From assembly GCF_014764405.1 (NCBI RefSeq), contig NZ_CP061725.1, forward strand, positions 2,170,001 through 2,234,000: DNA of 64,000 nt, in the 5' to 3' direction. The stretch is from Micromonospora craniellae (GTDB lineage: Bacteria; Actinomycetota; Actinomycetes; Mycobacteriales; Micromonosporaceae). The notes below the pieces were generated by a model. That model was not told the origin of the DNA, did not search any database, and saw only the letters and a list, made by a program, of their open reading frames with translations. Of this stretch, positions 24,703 through 34,300 are shown piece by piece. Numbering within the stretch: position 1 is the first letter of the stretch; every line of letters starts with the position of its first letter. A program made the position numbers and the translations under genes.

Positions 24703-27274
24703 GCACCTCGAACTCGTGGATCGAGTACCCGTACCCGGGCATCGCCTTGGCCGTGCCGACCATGCGTACGTAGCGGGCCGGGGTGCGGGTGACGGCGATG
24801 TCGACCGTCCCGCCCGCGCCGCTACCGGTCTGGTAGACCGTCCGCCACGTCCCGCCGTCGGCGGACACCTCGACCCGGTACGCCGTCGCGTAGGCCCGTT
24901 CCCACCGCAGCCGCACCTCGGTGACCTGCCAGAGTTCGCCGAGGTCGACGGCGAGCCACTGGGTGTCCGGGGTGAACACGCTGCCCCACCGGGACTCCCG
25001 GTCCCCGTCGATCGCGCTCGACGGCCGGTAGATCGTCTCGAAGCTCGACGCGCTGGCGGTCCCGGAGAGTGCCAGGTTCCGCCCCGAACTGTTCACCCGA
25101 CCCGGCATCGCCGAGGACGCCGCCGGCCGGGGGGTGGCACTCGGTGCGGACGACGGCGACCCGGCGGGGCGGGTCGGGGCCACCGGCGCGGGCACCCGGT
25201 CGGTGCCGCCCGTCGACGCCTGGCTCTGCCCGGGAAAGCTCGGGCCGGGGGCCGCACCGGTCTGGCCGCTGCTGCCGGAGGCGGGACTGACCGAGGTGGA
25301 CGGATCGTCGCCCGGGGTACCGGACGGGTCGGCGGCGACCGGCGTCCCGGCGGAGAACTCCGGAAGACCCTGCGGCGGCGGTACGGCGTACCCCGGCGAC
25401 GTGTCGGCACCGGACGGCTGCCCGTTCGGATTCAGCACGTACCCGCTGGCGACCGCCACGGTCAGGACCGCGACGGCCGTCAGGATCTGGGCCGACAGCC
25501 GGGGATTGCGCCGCCGCCGGGTCTCCGGTCCGGCCGGACCGGACCCGGACGGGTGTCGCCGCTCGTCGTCCGGACCGGACGGGGGCGAGACCGGCGGACG
25601 GGACGCCTCGGTACGCGGTGGGTGCCCCGCCTCCGTACCCTGCTTCGGCTCGTCGCGGCGGACCGGACGGACGGCCTCGTGCCGCGCCACCGGACGGATC
25701 GGATACTGCGTCGTCGGCTCGGCCGCCAGCGCGGGCCCGACCGGGGCGTTCCCGCCGGCCCGGCCGCCCGCAGGCGACGCGGTCGTCTCCTGCGACGCCG
25801 CACCCGCCCCGATCGTCCGTCCGCCTTCGGGACTCCGCCTCGGGACCGTCGGGTCCGCCGGCCGCTCCGCCGGTGCCGGGACAACCGGGATCGCGCCATC
25901 GGACTGCGGGGCACGCAGCACGACGGTCCGCTGCACCACCGGCGCAGCCGGTTCACCCTGCTCCGGGTCCGGCGTCGGGACCGCGTCGTCCCCGGCCGCC
26001 ACCGCGAACCGGGCCGGCGACAACTCGACCCGCTGACGGGTCTCGGCGGGCATCCGGCCCAGCAGCGCGCCGAGCACCGGCAACACGTGGTACCGGGGCG
26101 GCTTGCCGGGTACGCCAACGAAGATCCGCATCTTGCCGGAGGTCCACGGGTGTGACCGCACCAGGCGTGCGGCGTGCTCCTGCTCGGGCGGCCGCACCCA
26201 GAGGCCGGACTGTGTCACCTCGGCCACCCACCGCTCGCCGAGCCGGAAGACGTTCTCCGTCAGCTCCGGGTAGCCGTCGAGTCCGCGTACCGGTCCGACC
26301 GGGCGGGCCGGACCCTCGGGCGGAAAACTGAGGACGGTCGCGATCGGTTCCCAGGTGGCCGCCGAGTGGTCGACGGCGAGACTCGTCGGTCGGCCCTCGG
26401 GCGTGAGCGCCGGCAGGCCGGTGTGCACCTGCACCGGGACACCCGTTTCGCGGGCCAGGCTCGTCGCCGCCGCCGCAGTCGTGGTCACCGATCCATAGGA
26501 GGCCAGCACGAGTTGCTGGCGTAGGTGGGACGGGAGCCGGTCGAGGAACTCCACGATGGCCTCCGCCTCCGGCTCCGGCTGCCCGGGCCGCCCGATCAGC
26601 AGCACCGGCCGGTCAGCGTCCATCGGCACCCCGTACGCGGGGTCGTCGTAGTCCGGCATCGGCGTGCCCGGCAGCCGACCGAACAGCCACATCCCGGCCG
26701 GTACGGGAAGCAGCACCAGATCACCGGGGCACGTCGCGGCGCACAGCTCGTCGACGTCGTTCTCCCAGGGCGGCTGCGGGCTGCGATGGCCGGCCGGGGA
26801 GGCCACCCCGTCGGGGGTGTGCCGCAGCCAGCCGTCCACCGCGAACAGCGAACCCCCGGGTACCAGCAGCACCTCGGTACGGGGTACGTCGAGGGTGGCG
26901 GTCAGCTCCCGGGCCAAGCGACCGACCGGTCCGCGACCGGCCGCCCCGGCCACCGCGACCCGGGCACGACTGCCCGGCGGCACCGCGATGGGCAGCACCG
27001 TCTCGACGAACGCCCAGTCCTCGGCGGTGTCGAGCGGCCCGATGACGGTCACCACGTCGCGCTCCGCCGCCAGCCCGGTCGCTGCGGCGGCGACCGCTCC
27101 CGTCGGGTCGGCGCCGACCACGGCCACCCGGTCACCGACCCAGTTCAGGGCCGAACCGAGCTTGCGGAACCGGTTGCTGTCCGCGAGCGACTCCGGGTTC
27201 GACTCGGCACCCGGTCCGACCGGTTCCGGCGACGGCTGCGCGTCGGAGGTACGGCCTCGTTGTTCACGGATCAT
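24698..27274 (-). CDS. Single-pass membrane protein with C-terminal F5/8 type C (discoidin) domain
   Basis: 858 residues from the ATG at 27274; a TTG at 27310 would add 12 residues but lies inside a strong hairpin. Residues 1-450 are an unrecognised Ala/Pro/Val-rich alpha/beta region. Residues about 450-590 are a disordered Pro/Arg/Glu linker ending in RRRRNPRL. A transmembrane helix lies at about 595-613 (ILTAVAVLTVAVASGYV). Then comes an extracytoplasmic Ser/Pro/Gly-rich spacer (614-730) and a discoidin domain (731-858: RNLALSGTASAS, SSAIDGDRESRWGS, ARYVRMVGTAKA). F5/8C domains bind glycans or lipids. With the basic flank inside, the discoidin domain would face the cell wall. Being in a WXG100 operon, it may anchor or present secreted partners at the surface (inference). 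It is not EccB, EccD or MycP. Confidence 0.75.
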   Translation of the reverse strand: MIREQRGRTSDAQPSPEPVGPGAESNPESLADSNRFRKLGSALNWVGDRVAVVGADPTGAVAAAATGLAAERDVVTVIGPLDTAEDWAFVETVLPIAVPPGSRARVAVAGAAGRGPVGRLARELTATLDVPRTEVLLVPGGSLFAVDGWLRHTPDGVASPAGHRSPQPPWENDVDELCAATCPGDLVLLPVPAGMWLFGRLPGTPMPDYDDPAYGVPMDADRPVLLIGRPGQPEPEAEAIVEFLDRLPSHLRQQLVLASYGSVTTTAAAATSLARETGVPVQVHTGLPALTPEGRPTSLAVDHSAATWEPIATVLSFPPEGPARPVGPVRGLDGYPELTENVFRLGERWVAEVTQSGLWVRPPEQEHAARLVRSHPWTSGKMRIFVGVPGKPPRYHVLPVLGALLGRMPAETRQRVELSPARFAVAAGDDAVPTPDPEQGEPAAPVVQRTVVLRAPQSDGAIPVVPAPAERPADPTVPRRSPEGGRTIGAGAASQETTASPAGGRAGGNAPVGPALAAEPTTQYPIRPVARHEAVRPVRRDEPKQGTEAGHPPRTEASRPPVSPPSGPDDERRHPSGSGPAGPETRRRRNPRLSAQILTAVAVLTVAVASGYVLNPNGQPSGADTSPGYAVPPPQGLPEFSAGTPVAADPSGTPGDDPSTSVSPASGSSGQTGAAPGPSFPGQSQASTGGTDRVPAPVAPTRPAGSPSSAPSATPRPAASSAMPGRVNSSGRNLALSGTASASSFETIYRPSSAIDGDRESRWGSVFTPDTQWLAVDLGELWQVTEVRLRWERAYATAYRVEVSADGGTWRTVYQTGSGAGGTVDIAVTRTPARYVRMVGTAKAMPGYGYSIHEFEVR

Positions 27275-27286
27275 GTCGACTACTAC

Positions 27287-27322
27287 GGGCCGGGGGCTTC
27301 GAGTGTTCAAGACCCCCGGCCC
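27287..27322 (-). terminator. Strong GC hairpin inside the WXG100-discoidin operon
   Basis: A perfect 10-bp stem, gggccggggg with cccccggccc, and a 16-base loop. It sits 15 bp after the second WXG100 gene and 12 bp before the ATG of the discoidin gene. No T-run follows. It may terminate most transcripts or stabilise the upstream WXG100 mRNA, which would set the high-to-low stoichiometry expected for small secreted substrates over a membrane protein. Confidence 0.5.
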
Positions 27323-27337
27323 GGCCTGCGGTGATCG

Positions 27338-27649
27338 TCAGCCGCGCCAGGTGCGCAGGTTCGAGAACTCCGCTTCCGAGTAGTTGTTCCAGGCGAGGTT
27401 GGCGGCGTTCGCGATGTCGCCGAGCGCGCCGTCGACGCCGAACAGACCGTTCGCTCCGGCGTTCCACTGCCCCTGGAGTCCGACGTACTCCTCGCGCGCC
27501 TCGCCGACCCAGCTCTCCTCCAGCGGGACGAGCTTGCTCTTCAGGGTCGCGAGCATCTCGACCAGCTCGTCGGCGGTGCTCTTGAGCCTGGCGCCGGCGA
27601 ACTCCAGCTCCGGGGGGACCCGGATGCGACTACCCATACTGTCGGTCAC
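27338..27649 (-). CDS. WXG100 family protein (YxxxE)
   Basis: 103 residues, the standard WXG100 length. The GTG start at 27649 is preceded by GAGGAG at five bases. Two helices are separated by the turn ESWVGEARE (W-V-G), and the C-terminus carries NNYSEAEF, a clean YxxxE signal. It lies 36 bp after the preceding WXG100-type gene in the same direction, the classic paired arrangement in which two such proteins form a helical-bundle dimer for ESX export. The substrate role is well supported by family knowledge, and the identity of its ESX system is unknown. Confidence 0.88.
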   Translation of the reverse strand: MTDSMGSRIRVPPELEFAGARLKSTADELVEMLATLKSKLVPLEESWVGEAREEYVGLQGQWNAGANGLFGVDGALGDIANAANLAWNNYSEAEFSNLRTWRG

Positions 27650-27685
27650 ACGAACTCCTCTACTCGGGCGGGCTGACGGTTCCGG

Positions 27686-28021
27686 TCAGGCGCCGGGCTC
27701 GGGCCCGAGGCGGGCCGCCGGAATACCGTTGATCTCGGGCATGGTGCGCACCGTCGCCTCATCGGCCGTGACGTAGTTCCCGGCGTTGCGCTGCAGGCCC
27801 CTGGAGATCCCGTTCAGGGCGTCGTTGAGCATCCGGCCGCAGGAGTCGTACTCCTCCATGGTCTGCTTGTATGCCTTGGAACCCGGCCCCAACCAGTACG
27901 ACGCCAGGTCGTCCACGTCCCGTCGCAGTGTCGCGAGCCGCGCCTGTAGTTGTGCAGCCGTGTCGGTGCAGGACTGTGAACCGTCCAGCAGCATCTGCGG
28001 AGTGATGTCGACTAGCTTCAT
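27686..28021 (-). CDS. WXG100-like protein, first gene of the minus operon (YxxxD)
   Basis: 111 residues. The ATG at 28021 has GGGAGG about six bases upstream, which decides the start; upstream in-frame codons lack such a site. The sequence is helix - YWLGPGS turn (W-L-G) - helix, then a C-terminal extension containing NYVTADEA (Y-x-x-x-D). It resembles ESAT-6/CFP-10-type proteins and probably dimerises with the product of the next gene. The operon order is this gene, the second WXG100 gene, then the discoidin membrane protein. Confidence 0.82.
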   Translation of the reverse strand: MKLVDITPQMLLDGSQSCTDTAAQLQARLATLRRDVDDLASYWLGPGSKAYKQTMEEYDSCGRMLNDALNGISRGLQRNAGNYVTADEATVRTMPEINGIPAARLGPEPGA

Positions 28022-28300
28022 AGGCCCTCCCGGTCGATGCCGCTCGGCCTCCTGGCCGTCCGGACGGCGGTCCCGTCCCAGCCTGCCCTGCCGGCACGGG
28101 ACCGGCACAGTCACCAGTTCCAGGGACACCCGTCGCACCGGACGGTGAGGACACCCGGTGCGGACATAAAGGGACTACCGGCGATACGGCGAGTCGTGCC
28201 ATCGTGCGGCGGGAGTGTCCTGGGCAGGGAGGCCGACGCAGAGCACCGAACGGCGGAGACCATCCGAGGCTGGCGGTGCCGGAGGAACGACCGGGAGGTG
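28022..28300. promoter_or_regulatory. Divergent intergenic region upstream of the plus-strand giant
   Basis: 279 bp between the first minus-strand WXG100 gene and the giant at 28301. It must hold both promoters. I do not see a convincing -10/-35 pair or a long inverted repeat. Confidence 0.35.
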
Positions 28301-31300
28301 ATGGGTGTGCCGGTCGCTCATGGTTGCCGGGAGATTCTCGTGGTGGCGGGCCGGCTGGTACTCACCGGTGAGCTGACGCAGACCGGGCATTCGGCGGCGT
28401 TGGCGGCCTCGCTCGCCGCGGTGCGGCCGGTCGACGCGGCCCTGGTCTTCCTCGCGGAGGAGAAGCCCCGTTCGGCGGTCGGCGCGGACTTCCTCCACGG
28501 GCAGCCGTTCTCCGACCAGTTGGTGCTGGTGCCGTGGGAGGTCGAGCGCTGGGGAGTCGACGGGCGTCGCCTGGTGGACGACGCGGAAGCGGTGGAGAAG
28601 CTCGCGGATCTGTACCGGGTGCAGGTGCAGGTACCGGTCGGGTCGGCGCGCTCGGCGCGGCTGGTGCCGGTGGACCGGACAGGTCGGGAGACGTCGTGGG
28701 ACGACGCCGTGGCGGTGCGGAGCCTGCCGTGGTCGCACGTCGCCGCCCGAGAGGCGGTACGCACGGCGATCGAGATAGCGTCCGACCGCACCTCGCCGTC
28801 CTGGACCCGGATCGAGGCGTTGGCCGGCCGGCTGACGGAGTCGCACCAGCGGTTGCGGGTCCCGGTGCCGACGGCGGCCGTCGCGATGGCGTTCCGTCTG
28901 GTACGTCACGGCCTCCCGCCCGGGATGGACGCGACCGCCCCGGCGGTCAAGGTCATGCCGGCGTCGGTGACCGACGTGCTGTCCCTGACCGGTGGCGAGC
29001 CGGTGCCGACGGGCGACGTCGACGCGCTGTTCGACGGCCTGTTGCGGGTCCCCGACTCGACGGCGTTGGTGCGTCTGCGGCCCGGTGCGGGCACGGGTGG
29101 ACTGGGCTGGTTGGTCCCGCACGACGGGGTGGTGTGGTGGTTCGGTGCGTCGCCTGCGCCCGGTGGCGGCACGGGGCCGATCGCCGCGCCGGTGGGCGAA
29201 GGATGGCTGGCCGCAGCGATTCGTGAACCCGAAACGCGCATGGTGGTGGTCGACGCGGACGGAGGGGCGACCACCCTGGACGCCCTGCTGCGCGACGTGG
29301 TCGAGGTGCGGGCGCCCGGCGGGGTGAACAGCGTGATGACGCCGCCGCTGCGGCCCGGGGAGTACGTCCTCCCGGCGGCCGACGCCGAGGCCGCACCGAA
29401 GACGTGGCCACCACCCCACACGGTGGGTGTCTTCGCCGACGGCTCGTACGCGGTGGCGAAGCCTCCACCGGACGACGTCGACAGACGGTACGGCTCCACC
29501 GGATTCCTGATCTTCGGTCCGGACGGCAGGCCGCGCGGTCGCTACGACATCCACACGTTCGAGGAGAACGACCATGTGGCCATGTCGCAGTTGCACAACC
29601 ACTCGGACATCCCGGGCGCCCTGGACCTGGCCGCCTTCTACGTCACCGAGCACAGCAGCAAGCCGTACTTCCAGTTGGTCAGCGTCATCAACGCGAAGTT
29701 GCAGCAGACGAGCGGCGACGACTACGGGATGGCGCTACTGCCGGGATCGAAGGCGGGATCGCGCGACTACCGGGCCGCACGAGAGCCGATCAACCGGATC
29801 GCGCGACAGCGGCTGAGCGCCTCGGGCTGGAGCCTGGCACCGGACGGCGGTACCGCTGCGACGCCGCCGTTCGGCCCGGCACGGGATGCCGACGGACGGC
29901 TGCGGACTCCGGCTGCTGCGGAGCCGATCCTGTCGTCGTCCGAGGCGGGTTACTTCTATCGGCTGGCCAGGAGCGTCCGCTGGGAGTCGGCGTCCGATGC
30001 GCTCGGGCAGGCCTGGCACCGGATGCAACGGGCGGGCGGTCTGCGTACGGAGGCGGACAAGGCACGCGAGTTCGTGCAGTACGTCGTCGATACCGGTCAG
30101 GAGGTCCGACCGGACCTGTTGCTCGACGGCTACCGGGTGTACCGGGCCACAGTGAACGGGAAGACCGTCACGGCACGCGCCCGTGTGCTGCCGTACGGGA
30201 CGGACGGACGACGGGTGGTGGCGGCACGCCGGCCGATGCCGCTGGACCGGATGTTGGAGCGGTTTGGCGGCGAGGAGATGCTTGCGGACCTGCGTCGCTT
30301 CGGCTGGCCGATACGCATCAGCCACGAGAGCCGGTTCGTGGCCTCGTCCGCCGGTGTCGCGACGCCCGAGCTCCACGTTGATCCGTTCGACGACCGGTCC
30401 TGGCCGGTGGTGCAGCGGGCGCACCGGGCGCTGCTCGGCGCCGCCGACACGGAGGACGTCCACCTGTTCCGGTCCGCCCACCCCGACCTGCGTGAGGCGG
30501 TGCGCGCTCGGGTCCGTCAGACGTACCCACGGTTGATCGGGCGGCACGGCGTCGAGAGCCAGTGGCAGGCGTGGAAGGGCGTCGCCCGGGTCATCGGCCG
30601 ACAGACCGGCTCGCCCACACTCGTCGGACGGGACCAACTGAGCCAGCCGTCGCACCTGAGCCACGGCTCGTTCTCCGCCGACGTGTGGAACGTCCATCTA
30701 GACCTCGGACAGTCGCTCGACAGCACCCTGAGGACCCTCGCCCACGAGATGCTCCACGTCGAGCACGCCGCCATGATCGCCTGGTGGCGCGCCGGGCGGG
30801 AGGGACCGGAGGTGTACGCGCAGAGCACCACCAGCCCCGAGGTCCAGGAGATCCTGAGGGACGGGCGACCTGCTGACGACGACCCGAGGTATCCGGCCGC
30901 CGGGCGGATGTGGCACGACAGCCGGAGCCGGCCCCGGGGGCAGTGGGTGAACGTCGCTCTCGACGCCGTCGGCGACCTGGTGGGCCGCGCAGAGATGCGC
31001 CTCGATTCGGCACGTCGACTCGACCGGTTCGGCCCACGGGTGTTGCGCCGGCTCGAGACCGGCCGTGATCGGGCCCGGCTGGCCGAGGCCAGTGTGCATT
31101 CCGTGTACCGGAACGATCCGACCGAGGCCCAGGCGTTCCGTCTGGAGTTGACTCTCGCCGCCGACGGTTCGGTGCGGGACTGGCACGTCGAGGTCGACGG
31201 GCTGGTGGACGTACTCGCGGAGCCGGGGGCTCTGAGCCTCGGCCCGGCGGGCGTCTTCCTGCCGAGGACACCGACGGCGTCACCGCCGCAGCGGCTGCCT

Positions 31301-34300
31301 CATCCGGATCGGCCACTGGTGGTCGTCGAGGTCAGGGATGTGGCAGACGCGCGTCGACGGCTCACCGACCTGCGGGCGGCGCTTCCGACCGACGCACTCG
31401 TGGAGTTGCTGCCCGCCGCTCGACTCTCGGCGGCCGACGTCGTCTCGTTGGCCGATGTGCTGGGCGACGACCACGTCCTGGCGGTCGGTCGGGACCTGGT
31501 GGATTCCGCCGCCGGTCAGCTTGTCGCACACACCCGGGCGCACCAACCGACCATCACGCCGTTCGCCGCCTACTACACCAGGCATGCCGTCCCACAACGG
31601 GACATTCCTGTCGGTGACATGTTCACCCTCAGCGCCCGCGACGACGGCAGATTCGAGATGCTGCCGGGCTGGCATGTCGTCACGGTCGGCGACCGGGTGT
31701 GGATCGGCTCTGCGGACGCCTCACCACGGATCGCCGACGACGACCCGCGCGTGGTGATCGGCACCCCTGACCGCCCCGTCCCGTGGACGGTCTGGCAGTA
31801 CGGCATGTGGGTCGCCCGGGCGCTGGCCAGCCACACCGGGGCCGTCGCCGACGCGGATTTCGTCCGGGTGCACCGACCCGAGCCTCCGGTGTCGCCGCGA
31901 CCGTGGCCGTCGACCGCGTCGCTGCACGCGGAGACCGCGCACGACCGGCGGCTACTCGACCTGGCGTTCGGTGCGCAGTGGCAGGAGGCCCTGCCCACGT
32001 CCGGGAGCGTCCCGGCGCGGGTCGGTCACTACCTGCTGGACGCGTTGCTGGACGAGGCCGGTGCCGATCCGGCCGAGCGGGACCCGGCAGCGCTGGTGGC
32101 CCACCTCGACCGGTACGCCGAGCGGTTGCGCCTGCCACGTACGACGGCAGGCCCGGTGGCGGCCCGGCGGGAGTTGCTCCGGCGGCTGTGGCGCGACGCG
32201 GGCATGTACTACGGGATCCTTGCCGAATTCGACCCGCAAACGCCGCCGGGCAGCACCGCCGCACACCCGGACGACCACCTGGAACTCGACGCCAGTCCGC
32301 CCGACCCCGCCGAGGAACCGGTCGTGGTCGGCCCGCAGCCCCCCGCCGTGCTGGTGCCGGGCCGGTTCCCACTGCTCGTCGACGAGTTGCTGTTCGTCTC
32401 GGAACCAGACACCGAGGACGCCGCCGACGAAGCGCCGTCGGACCCGATGGACATCGACACGTCGCCCGAAGCCGACGAGACCGGGTCGGACGCGATGACC
32501 GTCGATGCGCTGTCCGAAGCCGACGACGCACCGAACGAGCGTGTCGAGGGACTGGCGGCGAGCCTGGTGAGGGATCACGCGCCGCATCTGCTGAACGCCC
32601 GCTGGGAGGCGACGGCCTTCGATACTGCGGTCACCAACCAGCGCGTCGTGCTGCGTGACCTGTTGAGCGTCGAGCAACTGACGAGATGGCGTACCTCCGG
32701 CCTGTTCGACAGCGGTGTGGTGCTGCGCCCGGCGCGCGGGAGCAGACCGGACGACCAGGGGGTCCGGCTTGTGGTGCGCGCGGACCCAGCCGACGCCTAC
32801 CAGCACGTGGACACGGCGGAGTCCGCGCAGTGGTATGCCGCACCGTTCCTGATGACGGTGCGATGGGAGCACCCCGGCCGACCGTCGAATGACCTGCCGG
32901 TGGTCCGCGCGGCGCTGGTGCGGTTGCGGGCGTTGGTGTCGGACGAGGTGTTGTCCGGGCCGCAGTCGCGGGTGACGCGGCGCGGGGCCGAACTCGTCGG
33001 TGTGGATGAGAAGTTGGCCGCGACGGTGGGCCGACTCAATCCCGCAACGCTGGATCTTCCACCGGAGACGCTGCGGCGGGGCCTGGCGCGAGTGGCCGCC
33101 ATCGATCCAGTGTCGGTACGGACACTGCACGACGCCGTCGTCGCGGAGGTCGAGGTGGGCCGCTGGCGAGCGGCTGGACGGCAGTTGACGCGGGCCGACA
33201 CGGTGCACCAGGTGTTGTCCGGGCCCGGGTTGTCCGGATTGCTCGGCGTTGCCCTGCGCCCCCAGGGCACAGTGGCGGGTCCGCTGAGGATCCGGATGGC
33301 GATGGTCGACGCGCTGCCCCTGGGCACGCTCAGCAGAGACGGCGTGGTCTACCAACGGGTCCGGGTCGGGCTGCTGGTGCAGGTGGAGCCGGCAGAAGCT
33401 CGCGGTTTGCCGCAGCTCGTCTTCCGGCTCGACGGCGCACTGGAGTTGGCGCTGGACCCGCCCACCGCAGCGCGGCTCAGGCAGGAGACGCCACCACCGG
33501 CGTACCAGCGGGTGTGGGAGCGGGACGAGCCGGTGTCGGAGGCGGCCCCGACGGTGCCGACGGTCACCCCGACGGTGGATCAGCAGCCGCAGACCGACGA
33601 CTTCCACGGCGACGAGTGGACCCGGCTGGTCAGCGACCTGGGTGTGACGGGCCCGGACGAGGCCAGGACCCGGCAGTGGGGACGTCTGATCGAGAGCGTG
33701 CCGGACCCGGACGAGGTCACCGACCTCACGGTCGAGGCGATCTCGGCGGTGCACGGGCCGCTCCCGACCGACGCTGAGGTGCGCGCCTCGGCGGATCTCG
33801 TGGAGCCGGTCCGACGGGCGTGGTACGCGGTCGCCCAGGATCTGGGTCTCCCGCCGGGCGCCCTGCGGATCCTCGGTGCGGAACTGGTCACCGTGGTGCG
33901 GACGCGTACCACCGGCACCAGGGCCACGGCCGACGAGCTGCTGATCGGGTTGCGCGAGCGGTTGGGGCCGTTCGGGGTGTCGACCGATGTCGAGGTGGTG
34001 TATCTGGCCGAGCTGAGCGCCCGGCTCGGACTGGGCCAGGATGATCTTGCGTCGTTCCGCTGGCTGAGCGAGCGGGGGGTTCCGCTGGAACTGGTGCACA
34101 CCCTTCCGGACAGGTTGGCCGGACGGTCCGTGGCCTGGGCCGCCGAGCAGGTCCACCGGAGCGACGACGTCGACGGTGTGGCGGCGGACCTGGGCCTGTT
34201 CCTCGGCTCGGTCGGGCCGGACGAGGCGGCGCGGAAGGTCCGGAGCACGCTGCGGTCGCTGGCGCTCACCGCGCTGGCCGGGCAGCTCGGCCTCGGGCCG

